A stretch of 64,000 bases of DNA from Streptomyces decoyicus (GCF_019880305.1 NZ_CP082301.1:6510001-6574000), one strand, 5' to 3'; shown: positions 43,510 to 54,850, numbered from the stretch's first letter. Made by a program: numbers and translations. The notes: a model not told the origin generated them from the sequence alone.

Positions 43510-45957
43510 GAACAGCGCCACCGGCGACACCGCCAGCAGTTCGCTCAGCCCCACCACCGCGCCGCCCGGCAGTTCGCGGCCGGTCAGCAGCTCGTGCCAG
43601 GGGCCGCCGGGCGGCAGCCGCAGCAGCGTGTCCCACCACCCGCCGGTCTCCACCAGCCGCAGCGACAGGCGGGTCACCACCGTCAGGGCCCGCCCGCTGC
43701 GGCAGAACGCCACACAGTGCTCGGCCGCCGGGCCCTCCGCATACACCGGCTCATACGTCGCCGTGGCGCCGAACCAGTGGGGGCTCTCGCGCCGCAACCG
43801 CAGCGCCGTGGCGGTGATCCGGAGCTTTTCGGCGGACAGATCGCGTGGCGCGGTGCCGGCGTCCAGCTCGGCGAGTTCCTCCGGCCGGAAGCTCGCCGGC
43901 CGTCTGTTGTCTGGGTCGACCAGCGCGGCGTAGGCGAGTTCGGTGCCCTGATAGAGGTCGGGGACGCCCGGCATGGTCAGATGCAGCAGCGTCGCGCCCA
44001 GCACATTGGCGCGGACGAACGGGGCGACTTCCGCGTCCAGCGCGGCGAGCGGGGCGGCCGTGGGACCGCACGGCCCGTTGCGTACGAACTCCTCGACCGC
44101 CTCTTCGTAAGCCGCGTTCGGCTCCGTCCACGAGGTGCGCAACCCGGACTCCCGTACGGCCTTGAGGACCGCGGGGGCCACGCGCTCCGCCGCGGAACCG
44201 TCGCCGGGCGCACCCAGGCCGAACGCGGTCTGCCAGGCCAGCCACGACACCATCGGATCCGCCGGGCCGGCTCCGTCCGCACCGCCGGTTCCGACGTCGC
44301 ACACCGCCCCGTCGGCCATCGCGCCCAGCGCGTCCCGCCACCGGTCCGGGCACTCCGACAGCACCGCGATCCGCGCCCGTACGTCGGCGCTGCGCTTGGT
44401 GTCGTGCGTGGAGAGCACCGTCCCGGACGCCGGCCGGTCCCGCTGCACGCGGGCGCAGTACGCATGGAACGCCTCCGGAGGGAGCGCCGGTTCGCCGGGG
44501 GCTCCGCCGACCTCGCAGGCCGACAGCAGCACCGGATAGCGGTAGAAGGCGGTGTCCTCCACGGATTTGGCGTGCAGTGCGGACGCGGTCTGGGCGAACC
44601 GCGCGGCGAAGTCGGCGCAGTCCGTGCCGCCGTGGCCCGGGTCGTCCGTCAGCCGGCCGAGCGCCAGATCGTGGACCAGATCCACCGCCCGCGCCTCCTC
44701 GGGCACCCGGAAGGCGGTACGGGCCCCTGCCGCCGCCGCGCCCAGCATCGCCGCGTCCTGCCCGGCCCGCGCGGGGTCCGCGGCGTACGGGCGGTAGACC
44801 GGCAGCCGCACCATGAGCTCCCGGACGGCGTGGCGCAGCGTCCACGGCGCATGGTCGCCCGGCTCGGGGACGCGGGCGCTGATCCGGGCCGCGGTCCGCA
44901 CCAGGCGCTCGACCTCCGCGGCCAGATCGTGCGTGATGACCTCGTACGCGGCCCGGCGCACCGTCTCCTCCCAGTCGCCGCCCTCGTCGGCCAGCGGGGT
45001 GACGAAGTCCCGGTAGTGGGAGAACAGCCGGCCGGCGCCCTGCGGGCAGACGAAGAGGCCGTCGATGTGCCGGAGGGCGTCATAGCCCGTGGTGCCCGCG
45101 CATGCCCAGCTCTCCGGCAGCTGTTCGTCGCCGGTGAGGATCTTCTCGACCACCGTCCAGCGGCCGCCGGTCTCCTCGTGCAGCCGGGCCAGATAGCCGC
45201 CGGGGTCCACCAGACCGTCCGGATGGTCGATGCGCAGCCCGTCGATGACGCCCTCGCGGACCAGCCGCAGCACCGTGCCATGGGTCGCCGCGAAGACCTC
45301 GGGGTCCTCGGCACGGACCGCGATCAGCTCCGAAATCGTGAAGAAGCGGCGGTAGTTGAGTTCGCTGCGGGCCAGCCGCCACCAGGCGAGGCGGTACCAC
45401 TGGGCCTCCAGGAGGCGGGTCAGCGGCAGTCCCTCCGTACCGGGGCGCAGCGGAAAGGCGTGCTCCTGATAGCGCAGCGCCCCGCCCTCGACGCGGAAGT
45501 GCCGCGCCTCCTCGCCGAGCCGGCCGCCGAGCACCGGGAGCAGCAGCCGGCCGCCGTGCCCGGCGTCCCAGTCGATGTCGAACCACCGCGCGTACGGGGA
45601 CGCCGGGCCGTCGCGCAGCACCTGCCACAGCGGCCCGTTCAGCGACACCGGCTCGGGCACCGCCATATGGTTCGGCACGATGTCGACGACCAGCCCGAGG
45701 CCGTGCGACCGGGCCGTCGCCGCCAGCGCCCGCAGCCCCCGCTCGCCGCCCAGCTCAGCCCGTACCGCCGCGTGATCGACCACGTCATAGCCGTGGGTGG
45801 ACCCCGGCACCGCCTCCAGCACCGGCGAAAGATGCAGATGGGAGATGCCGAGCGCGGCCAGATGCGGGACGGCCCGCTCGGCGGCCGCGAACGGGAAGTC
45901 CGGCTGGAGCTGCAGCCGGTAGGTGGCGGTCGGCGACGGACTCGGTGGCTGCGTCAT
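43498..45957 (-). CDS. treY: Malto-oligosyltrehalose synthase
   Basis: An 819-residue GH13 intramolecular transglycosylase that converts the reducing end of a maltodextrin to an alpha,alpha-1,1 (trehalosyl) end. Visible motifs: TYRLQLQPDFPFAAAERAVP, LGISHLHLSPVLEAVPGSTH, VVDIVPNHMAVP, the catalytic Asp region IDGLRIDHPDGLVDPGGYL, and the Glu region VVEKILTGDEQLPESW. ATG 45957 gives normal family length. TreZ, encoded at 36175-37977, completes trehalose release. It is divergent from the broken MFS gene. Confidence 0.96.
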   Translation of the reverse strand: MTQPPSPSPTATYRLQLQPDFPFAAAERAVPHLAALGISHLHLSPVLEAVPGSTHGYDVVDHAAVRAELGGERGLRALAATARSHGLGLVVDIVPNHMAVPEPVSLNGPLWQVLRDGPASPYARWFDIDWDAGHGGRLLLPVLGGRLGEEARHFRVEGGALRYQEHAFPLRPGTEGLPLTRLLEAQWYRLAWWRLARSELNYRRFFTISELIAVRAEDPEVFAATHGTVLRLVREGVIDGLRIDHPDGLVDPGGYLARLHEETGGRWTVVEKILTGDEQLPESWACAGTTGYDALRHIDGLFVCPQGAGRLFSHYRDFVTPLADEGGDWEETVRRAAYEVITHDLAAEVERLVRTAARISARVPEPGDHAPWTLRHAVRELMVRLPVYRPYAADPARAGQDAAMLGAAAAGARTAFRVPEEARAVDLVHDLALGRLTDDPGHGGTDCADFAARFAQTASALHAKSVEDTAFYRYPVLLSACEVGGAPGEPALPPEAFHAYCARVQRDRPASGTVLSTHDTKRSADVRARIAVLSECPDRWRDALGAMADGAVCDVGTGGADGAGPADPMVSWLAWQTAFGLGAPGDGSAAERVAPAVLKAVRESGLRTSWTEPNAAYEEAVEEFVRNGPCGPTAAPLAALDAEVAPFVRANVLGATLLHLTMPGVPDLYQGTELAYAALVDPDNRRPASFRPEELAELDAGTAPRDLSAEKLRITATALRLRRESPHWFGATATYEPVYAEGPAAEHCVAFCRSGRALTVVTRLSLRLVETGGWWDTLLRLPPGGPWHELLTGRELPGGAVVGLSELLAVSPVALFVSE

Positions 45958-46970
45958 GGGAACACCCGTACCCCGCTGACGGCCCGTTGTGTCATCCCCG
46001 CCCGGCATTGGTGTCGTCACTTCCTCCAAGGGGGCGGCGCGGCCGGACGTAGACCTTCGTGCGTCCGGTGCATGGGTGCGCGGGCCGGTGCCCGATAGCG
46101 TCTGGCGATGATCGCTGCAACGGCCACCTATCGCCGGGTGGTGGCCTTGAGCGGGCCGGTGCTGCCCGTCATCTCCTTCCTCGGCAGGCTCCCTACGGCC
46201 ATGTGCCAGCTCGGCAGCCTGCTGCTGGTGGCGCAGACGAGCGGCTCGCCGGCCACCGCGGGCCTGGTCGGTGGTGCGCTGGCGGCGGGCCAGACGGTGG
46301 GCGGGCCGCTGCTCGGCCGGCTCGCCGACCGGCACGGGCAGCGGACGGTGGTTGCTGGCCGCCTGCTGGTTCGATGCGTTCGCCGTGGCCGCGCTGGTGG
46401 TCGCCGCCCTCGCCCGGATGCCCCGCGCGGTGCACGGCATGCGTGCCTCGATGGCGCTCCAGGGCGTCATCTTCGGCGCCTGCCAGTCCGGCATCACGGC
46501 GCTGACCGAACGCCTCCACCAGCCCGCCCAGGCCGGGCTGGTCTACGCCGCGATGGGGGTGATGCGCGCCGTCGCCGGACTCTCGCTGGCGCTGGTGCCC
46601 GCCCGGATCACGCTGCCGACGCGTTGGCGGGCGGCCGCCGTCGCGCTGGTCGTGCTGTCCGTACCACTGCTGTTCGTACGGTCCCTGGGGGCGCTCTATC
46701 CGGTCGTCGTGGTGCTCGGGGTCGCCTTCGCACCGCATCTGATCGCGCTCTTCGGCCTCACCGAACGGCTGGTCCCCGCCGGCCGGCCGGCCGAATCGAT
46801 GGCGTTCCTCACCAGTGCGGTGGTCGGCGGCCAGGCGCTGGCCCTGGCCGCCGCCGGCCGGCTCGCCGAGGCGCACGGCCCCTCCGCCGCCTTCGCCGTC
46901 GCCGTCGGAGCGGCCGTCCTGATCCTCTGTCTCGCCCCAGGCGATCCGGCCCGGCGGCGGGCCGCCACCC

Positions 46971-49169
<2,199 letters not shown>

Positions 49170-49372
49170 GGGTAGACTCTTCCACTTTCTTCTCGGGCGC
49201 TGCGGCGACTCCACGACACACATCCGCGGAACGAATCGAAATCCTTCCCCAACTTTTCGCAACTTCTCGTACACAGAGGGCTTTTCGCGAGATCTCCGCT
49301 CAATGGTGGAGCAACCTGTCGCGATGTCGGATCGTCCTACTGGTCGTCCTACTGGAGGACGGACGGGGGACC

Positions 49373-49397
49373 GACATGCATGTCACGGGACGTGACA
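49373..49397. promoter_or_regulatory. Two overlapping palindromes before the amine oxidase pair
   Basis: GACATGCATGTC (49373-49384) is a perfect palindrome and overlaps TGTCACGGGACGTGACA (49381-49397), a 7+3+7 inverted repeat. They lie 13 bases upstream of the GTG start at 49411, where a repressor could act. Confidence 0.4.
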
Positions 49398-49410
49398 GCA
49401 GGGGGGAACC

Positions 49411-50226
49411 GTGCACCATCTGATGCACCGCCACCTCGGCAAGGTCGTCGCGGGGGCCGCCATCGCGCTGACGGGCACCGCAGCCATGGCCGCGATCACC
49501 TTGCCGGCCGAGGCCGGCGCCGCCGACGGAACGGCCGGCCAAAACCGCCCCCGCGCGGTCGGCGCGCCGGTACCGGGACGCGACCAGGGACCACCACCGC
49601 CCGGCCGCGTCGAAGGGGCCCGCCCCCAGGGGGAGCGCGGCCAGGGCAGGGACCCGCTCAGCGACGACGAGGTGCGGCGCGCCCAGGACCTGGCGCTGCC
49701 GCGGACGCCGCGCGGCGCCGCGGTGGACGTCACCGGACGCCCCGGGCCCGAACCCCTCACCACCGACCTGGGCGAACTCGCCCCCTCGGAGGCCGGGCTC
49801 GCCGACCCGCCGCGCCGCGCGCTGGTCTCCTTCTACGACTACAAGAGCGACAGCTACCTCTCCAGGACCGTCAACCTCACGACCTCGAAGGTGGAGTCGA
49901 CGGACACCCAGCACGGCGTCCAGCCGCCGCCCAGCCACGCCGAGGCCGTCGAGGCGGCCAGGCTGCTGATCGCCGCCCCGCTGGGATCCGGGCTGCGCCA
50001 GGACTACCGCGACGCCACCGGGCGCGACCTCACCGTCCCGGACCCGCTCTCCGTGACCGGCTTCGTCTACCGCGGCCGCGCGGAGGGCGAGGCGCCGGGC
50101 GCGCTGGCCGACTGCGGGGAGCACCGCTGTATCCGCCTCTTCACCAAGGTGAAGAACGGCCGGTGGATCGACACCCGCCGCTTCGTGATCGACCTCAGCG
50201 CCCGCACCGTCGCGCGCCTCGGCTGA
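49411..50226 (+). CDS. Secreted protein resembling the N-domains of copper amine oxidases
   Basis: A 271-residue exported protein. GTG 49411 follows GGGGGGA; a signal sequence (KVVAGAAIALTGTAAMAAIT) is near the N-terminus. After a Pro/Gly/Arg-rich stretch the sequence PLSDDEVRRAQDLALPRTPR and RRALVSFYDYKSDSYLSRTV, then VNLTTSKVESTDTQHGVQPP, look like the N2/N3 domains that precede the catalytic part of copper amine oxidases. It has no catalytic motif. The next gene, 50 bp on, has the catalytic domain, so the two look like one enzyme split in two. Two Cys in CGEHRC may form a disulfide. Confidence 0.7.
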   Translation: MHHLMHRHLGKVVAGAAIALTGTAAMAAITLPAEAGAADGTAGQNRPRAVGAPVPGRDQGPPPPGRVEGARPQGERGQGRDPLSDDEVRRAQDLALPRTPRGAAVDVTGRPGPEPLTTDLGELAPSEAGLADPPRRALVSFYDYKSDSYLSRTVNLTTSKVESTDTQHGVQPPPSHAEAVEAARLLIAAPLGSGLRQDYRDATGRDLTVPDPLSVTGFVYRGRAEGEAPGALADCGEHRCIRLFTKVKNGRWIDTRRFVIDLSARTVARLG

Positions 50227-50276
50227 CGCGCCCCGCACCGCCGACCCCCACCACTCCTTCCCCGGGAGCCCTCGCC

Positions 50277-51608
50277 ATGCCCGAAAGACGCCCCGCCGGC
50301 ACTCGCCGTCCGCGCCGCCGCACCGCTGTCCTCACCGCGGCCCCCCTGCTGCTCGCCGCCACCGCCCTGCTGACCGGCCCGTCCGCCCAGGCCGCCCCCG
50401 AAGCCCCCGCCGCACCCGGCCCCGCCCCCCGTTGCAGCGCGCCCTACCGCATCACCCAGACGCTCGACGGCGGCACGGTCTGGCGCATGTGCTGGCACTA
50501 CGAAGGCAACGCCGGCCTCGTCCTGGACGACGTCTCCTACCAGCCCCAGGGCGAACGCACCCCGATCAAGGTGCTCACCACCGCCAAACTCGCCCAGATC
50601 CACGTTCCCTACGACGACGGAGGGAACGAATACGACGACCTCACCGGCCAGGGCTTCGCCCAGGGCCTGATGAAGCTCGACCCCGCCGAATGCCCCGGCG
50701 GCACCATCAAGACCGTCAGGGTGCCCGGCGCCTATGACGCCGCACACCCCGACGTCAGCGGCCTGTGCGCCACCACCCGCGCCCGCGGCCACGCCTACCG
50801 GATGGGCCCCTATCCGGGCGAGCACGCCAAGACCTACCAGCTCCAGGGCAAGGACCTGCTGCTCTACACCGTCAACAAGGTCGGCTGGTACGAGTACATC
50901 AGTGAGTGGCGGTTCTCCGGCGACGGCACCATGACCCTCCAGGTCGGCGCCACCGGCACCGTTTCACCCAGCGACTACGACGCCGGTGACGGCCGCGGCG
51001 CGCCGCTCGGCAAGGGCGCCAAGGACTACGCCACCAGCCACAGCCACAACGTCTTCTGGCGGCTCAACTTCGGCCTGGACGGCAGCGCCGCCAACAAGGT
51101 CGAGCAGTTCGACTCCGCCACCACCGTCCGGCCCGGCGGCAGCACCCCCACCATCCGCACCACCCGTACGCCCGTCACCAAGGAACTGGCCGGGGACTCC
51201 GGCGCGCTGCGCTGGTGGCGGGTGGTGAGCGCCACCGGCAAGAACAAGGACGGCCACCCGCGCTCGTACGAGATCGTCCCGGGCCCCACCAGCAAGTACA
51301 CCGGGCGCCGTTACACCACACACGACATCTACTTCACCGAGTACAACAAATGCGAGCAGTTCGCCAGCAACAACCTGGCCAACTGTGGCGCCCATGCCGG
51401 CAAGAGCGTCGACACCTGGGTCAACGGCCAGCCGCTGAAACACCCCATCGCGTGGGTCAACATCGGGTTCCATCACATCGCCAGGGACGAGGACCAGGAG
51501 CCGATGCCCGTGCACTGGCAGGGCTTCCAGCTGGTCCCACGCGATGTCACCGCTATGAATCCGCTCACTCCACCCGCGCTGTCCGGGCACAACGGGCACT
51601 ATAGCTAA
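50277..51608 (+). CDS. Copper amine oxidase catalytic-domain protein, atypical cofactor motif
   Basis: A 443-residue secreted protein with an N-terminal Arg-rich signal peptide (RRRTAVLTAAPLLLAATALL). It has the copper amine oxidase catalytic fold: likely base region (YDDGGNEYDDLTGQGFA), HxH copper ligands H255/H257 (SHSHNVFWRLNFGLDG) and a third His near 400 (IGFHHIARDEDQEPMPV). The TPQ site is KVGWYEYISEW, with Y205 in place and Trp where the Asn of the usual N-Y-D/E consensus should be. Catalytic ability is therefore uncertain. Typical enzymes oxidise primary amines to aldehydes with release of ammonia and peroxide. ATG 50277 is preceded by GGGAG. Confidence 0.83.
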   Translation: MPERRPAGTRRPRRRTAVLTAAPLLLAATALLTGPSAQAAPEAPAAPGPAPRCSAPYRITQTLDGGTVWRMCWHYEGNAGLVLDDVSYQPQGERTPIKVLTTAKLAQIHVPYDDGGNEYDDLTGQGFAQGLMKLDPAECPGGTIKTVRVPGAYDAAHPDVSGLCATTRARGHAYRMGPYPGEHAKTYQLQGKDLLLYTVNKVGWYEYISEWRFSGDGTMTLQVGATGTVSPSDYDAGDGRGAPLGKGAKDYATSHSHNVFWRLNFGLDGSAANKVEQFDSATTVRPGGSTPTIRTTRTPVTKELAGDSGALRWWRVVSATGKNKDGHPRSYEIVPGPTSKYTGRRYTTHDIYFTEYNKCEQFASNNLANCGAHAGKSVDTWVNGQPLKHPIAWVNIGFHHIARDEDQEPMPVHWQGFQLVPRDVTAMNPLTPPALSGHNGHYS

Positions 51609-51709
51609 GGGGAGTTGGCAACCGACTCGATCCATCCTGCTGCACCGTCTCCCGCACCGCAGTAGTCTGCCTTGATCGTTGGCACGGGGGTTCGGGAAGG
51701 CGGTGGCAG

Positions 51710-52954
51710 GTGAGCGGCGGGCTGGAGTTGCCCCCTGGTGACGAGAGTCATGAGGGCCATGAGGGCGGCTCCGTCGACGCACCGCCCGGCGCGGTGTCCC
51801 TGGCACGCCCCCTGGAGATCGGGGCGGAGCTGGACTGGGGCGCCGACGCCTGGAGCGAGGTGCGTACACGGGCCCGACGGGCCGGCCGCGCCTACATCTG
51901 GCTGAATCTCGTCGAGCAGCGGCTGCGGGCCGTCGTCGCGGCCGTCCTGCGGCCCATCTACGAGCCGGTGCACGGCGACGAATGGGTCATCGCCGCGGCC
52001 GGTCCCGCCGGACAGGAGTGGGTCCAGCGCGCGGTGGCCGTCCGCGAGGTCAGCCGCCGCAAGGGCTACCTCCTCGACCCCGCCGACGACAACATCGTCA
52101 GCTTCCTGACGTTGCCGCAACTCCGCGAACTGATGGTCCAGCACTGGCCCTGCTTCGAGCCGTACTTCGACGACCGCCGCGAGGTCGAGCTGGCCCTCGA
52201 CGAACTCGAGGTCGCCCGCAACATCGTCTCCCGCAACCGCGCCCTGTCCGAGACGGTGCTCGCCCAGGCCGAGCGTGCCTCCGCCCGCCTCCTGGACATC
52301 CTCGGCTCCGGCGTCGGCACGCGTATTTCCGGACGGCTGCCCATCGACGCGGTCGAGGACCTCGTCGGCGACCGCTACGCCGATGTCGTCGGTGTGCACT
52401 CCGACCGGGTGCGGCTTCAGCGTCAGCTCCCCGCCGAGGACCTCTTCGGCAACGCCCGCCGGCTCGACGCCGTCGGCATAGGGCTGAACCTCCTGGTCCA
52501 GAACTACTCGGGCCGCCGCCTGGTCCGGCTCGCCGAATCGGGCTGCCGCGTCCGCCTGCTCTTCCTCAACCCGGCCAGCAGCGCGGTCCGCCGCCGGGAG
52601 CGCGAAATCGGCCTGAAGAAGGGCGAGATGAGCCGCTCCATCGAAATGAACATCCTCCACATGCGACGGGTGCGCGCCCGGCTGCGCGACCCCGGCGCCT
52701 TCGAGATCCAGGTCTTCGACGAGACCCCGCGCTTCACCGCCTACCTCGTCGACGGCGACGGCTCCGACGGCGTGGCCGTCGTCCAGCCCTACCTCCGCAA
52801 GAGCCGCGGCATGGAGTCCCCCGTCCTCGTCCTCCGCGGCGGCGGCCGCGAGGTCGTCCGCCAGGACGGCCGGGATACGGGTGACCACGGCCTCTTCGAG
52901 ACCTACCGCGAGGAATTCGAGAGCATGTGGGCGGATTCGCGGCCGGTTTCCTGA
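51710..52954 (+). CDS. SAV2148-type HEPN domain protein
   Basis: A 414-residue cytoplasmic protein starting at GTG 51710. I recognise it as the actinobacterial SAV2148 family with a HEPN-like helical domain; conserved stretches include YIWLNLVEQRLRAVVAAVLR, VQRAVAVREVSRRKGYLLDP and IVSRNRALSETVLAQAERAS. The C-terminal half (RRLVRLAESGCRVRLLFLNP, later AYLVDGDGSDGVAVVQPYL) resembles a phospholipase-D-like or DUF5919-like domain but without a readable HKD motif. HEPN proteins are often RNases or nucleotide-binding stress proteins. No function is assigned here. It is followed by a truncated S1-like ORF. Confidence 0.75.
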   Translation: MSGGLELPPGDESHEGHEGGSVDAPPGAVSLARPLEIGAELDWGADAWSEVRTRARRAGRAYIWLNLVEQRLRAVVAAVLRPIYEPVHGDEWVIAAAGPAGQEWVQRAVAVREVSRRKGYLLDPADDNIVSFLTLPQLRELMVQHWPCFEPYFDDRREVELALDELEVARNIVSRNRALSETVLAQAERASARLLDILGSGVGTRISGRLPIDAVEDLVGDRYADVVGVHSDRVRLQRQLPAEDLFGNARRLDAVGIGLNLLVQNYSGRRLVRLAESGCRVRLLFLNPASSAVRRREREIGLKKGEMSRSIEMNILHMRRVRARLRDPGAFEIQVFDETPRFTAYLVDGDGSDGVAVVQPYLRKSRGMESPVLVLRGGGREVVRQDGRDTGDHGLFETYREEFESMWADSRPVS

Positions 52955-52989
52955 CGGGGCGCCGACAGCTGAGATGCGAGGATGCGCGG

Positions 52990-53115
52990 GTGGCGACGGA
53001 AGCGGAGTGGGAGCGCATCCGGGACGGACTGCGCTTCGAGCAGGTCGTCACGGGCTCCGTCGTCCGGGTGCCCCGGCCGGGGGCGGGTGAGGCGGACGGC
53101 GGACGGCGGGCCTGA
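52990..53115 (+). pseudogene. Truncated S1-domain-like protein
   Basis: A 41-codon ORF from GTG 52990 (VATEAEWERIRDGLRFEQVV, then TGSVVRVPRPGAG, then a stop after a short Arg-rich tail). The first part resembles the opening of small actinobacterial S1 RNA-binding-domain proteins; the second half of the OB-fold is missing. No sign of the missing part downstream: the SDR stop lies 11 bp on. Probable remnant, or an unrelated small ORF. Confidence 0.4.
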
Positions 53116-53126
53116 GAAGGGATCTC

Positions 53127-53930
53127 CTACGACGTCCCCGTGATCCCGCCGTCGACCCGCAGCTCGATCCCGTTGACGTAATCGGCGCGCGGGCTCGCAA
53201 GGTAGGCGACCGCGGCGGCGATGTCCTCCGGGCGCCCCAGCCGTCCGCTCGGGTTCGGCGCGTACTCCGCGCCGATGTCCGCCTCGTCGGGGCCGCCCTC
53301 CGGGCCGGCTCCGGTGTCCTCGCCCGCCGCCGCCCGTTCCTCGAACATCCGGTACATGGACGGGGTGACGATCACCCCCGGACTCACGCAGTTCGCGGTG
53401 ACCCCGGTCCCGGCGAGGTGCCGGGCCAGGCTGGTGGTCATGTTCACCACGGCGGCCTTGGCCGCGGAGTACGCCGCCATATGGGGGAGCGGCGTCCGCA
53501 CGGCCCGGCTGCCGATGGTGATCACCCGGCCCCAGCCGTGCGCGCGCAGCGACGGCAGCAGCGTCTGACTGACCCGGACCGTCGGCAGCACATTGCCCTC
53601 GAAGGCGGCGCGCCAGTCGGCCGGCCCGGAGCTCTCCCAGTCCTGTTCGGCGAACGGACCGGCGTTGTTGACGAGGATGCGGGCCCCGAAGTCGCGTGCG
53701 GTGAGAGCGACCTGTTCGGCGACGCCCGGCTCCGTCAGATCGCCGAGCACCACTTCGGCCCGTACACCGCGCGCCGCGACCTGTTCGGCGACGGCCGCCG
53801 CGGCCCCCGCGTTGCGCCCGTGGACGAGGATCTCGCAGCCCTCGTCCGCCAGCGTCTCGGCGATCGTCGCGCCGATCCCCGAACTGCTGCCCGTCACCAG
53901 GGCGCCATGTCCTGCCAGCCGTAGGTCCAT
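53127..53930 (-). CDS. Short-chain dehydrogenase/reductase
   Basis: A 267-residue SDR. Cofactor motif TGSSSGIG at residues 13-20, ILVNNAGPFAEQDW, the catalytic Ser and AAYSAAKAAV (Tyr and Lys), and the C-terminal VNGIELRVDGGITGTS. The HGRN at the end of beta-2 favours NADP over NAD. Related sequences are annotated as 3-oxoacyl-ACP reductase-like, but no substrate can be named. The gene stands alone: convergent with the truncated S1-like ORF and divergent from the exonuclease. Confidence 0.92.
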   Translation of the reverse strand: MDLRLAGHGALVTGSSSGIGATIAETLADEGCEILVHGRNAGAAAAVAEQVAARGVRAEVVLGDLTEPGVAEQVALTARDFGARILVNNAGPFAEQDWESSGPADWRAAFEGNVLPTVRVSQTLLPSLRAHGWGRVITIGSRAVRTPLPHMAAYSAAKAAVVNMTTSLARHLAGTGVTANCVSPGVIVTPSMYRMFEERAAAGEDTGAGPEGGPDEADIGAEYAPNPSGRLGRPEDIAAAVAYLASPRADYVNGIELRVDGGITGTS

Positions 53931-54053
53931 GGCGGTCAGCCTAGGGGCGGCCGGGGACCACGGCTCCTGTACCGCGACAGGTGGCCGGTCGATTGTCAGT
54001 GGTGCGTGGGAGAGTGGGCGAGCAACGGGGGAAGTACCACCGAAGGAGGCCGC

Positions 54054-54134
54054 ATGAGCGAGGGTAGCGAGCGATTCGATGGAAGGTGCGCGCCGAGCGA
54101 GTGCGAGGCCGAGCTAAGCGAGGTATCGGCATGA
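54054..54134 (+). CDS. 26-codon ORF coupled to the exonuclease gene
   Basis: ATG 54054 follows GGAGG after four bases. The peptide (MSEGSERFDGRCAPSECEAE, then LSEVSA) ends in a TGA that overlaps the exonuclease ATG (ATGA). The DNA is made of repeated GAGCGAG-like units. Similar Ser/Glu-rich short openings occur ahead of other Streptomyces genes as far as I recall. Its job may be to couple or tune translation of the exonuclease rather than to make a working peptide. Confidence 0.45.
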   Translation: MSEGSERFDGRCAPSECEAELSEVSA

Positions 54135-54850
54135 GCTGGCATCAGGAGCTGTTGGTCAGCTTCGATCTGGAGACCACGGGCACGGACGTCGAGCAGGACC
54201 GCATCGTCACGGCCGCGCTGATCCGGATGGAGGGGGACGGCCGCGCGGTCGAGAAGCAGACCTGGCTGCTCGACCCCGGCGTGCCGATCCCCGATGAAGC
54301 TGCGGCCATCCACGGCATTTCGACCGCATATGTCCAAGAACACGGCCGCTCGCCGGTGACCGCCATAGAGGAAATCACCGAAGCGCTGGCCGAGGCCCTG
54401 CGCGCGGACATCCCGCTGGTGGTGATGAACGCCCGCTATGACCTCTCCCTCCTGGACCGCGAGTGCCGGCGCCACGGCCTGCGGACGCTGACCGAACGCC
54501 TCGGACACGAACCCGCACCGGTCATCGACCCCCTCGTCCTGGACAAGCATGTGGACCGCTACCGCAAGGGGAAGCGCGCCCTCCAGGCGCTCTGCGGTCA
54601 CTACGGCGTCCGGCTGGACGGCGCTCACGAAGCGGGTGCCGACGCGGCGGCCGCGGCCGGGGTCGCCCGGCGCATCGGGGAGAAGTTCCCGGCCGTCGCC
54701 ATCCCCTCGCCCCGTGCGCTGCACGCCCTCCAGGAGCAGGCGGCCGCCGAACAAGCCGTCGCGTTCCAGGCGTATTTGCGGCGCTCCGGCGACCCCCAGG
54801 CGATAATCGAGCCGGCCTGGCCCCTGATCCCGTACCAGGCCAGGGGCTGA
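54131..54850 (+). CDS. DEDDh 3'-5' exonuclease (DnaQ-like)
   Basis: A 239-residue exonuclease of the DnaQ/epsilon group. ExoI has D12 and E14 (SFDLETTGTD), ExoII has NARYDLSLLDRE, and the ExoIII region has GAHEAGADAAAAAGVARRI with the His and Asp, so all four acidic residues and the His are present. IHGISTAYVQEHG is also family-like. No polymerase or helicase part is fused. The probable role is proofreading or nucleic-acid trimming. The ATG at 54131 overlaps the stop of a small upstream ORF. Confidence 0.93.
   Translation: MSWHQELLVSFDLETTGTDVEQDRIVTAALIRMEGDGRAVEKQTWLLDPGVPIPDEAAAIHGISTAYVQEHGRSPVTAIEEITEALAEALRADIPLVVMNARYDLSLLDRECRRHGLRTLTERLGHEPAPVIDPLVLDKHVDRYRKGKRALQALCGHYGVRLDGAHEAGADAAAAAGVARRIGEKFPAVAIPSPRALHALQEQAAAEQAVAFQAYLRRSGDPQAIIEPAWPLIPYQARG

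Noticed and set aside
53941..54132. Minus-strand ORF upstream of the SDR gene
   Set aside because: It is Arg/Pro-rich, has no domain and overlaps the small ORF and the start of the exonuclease gene.
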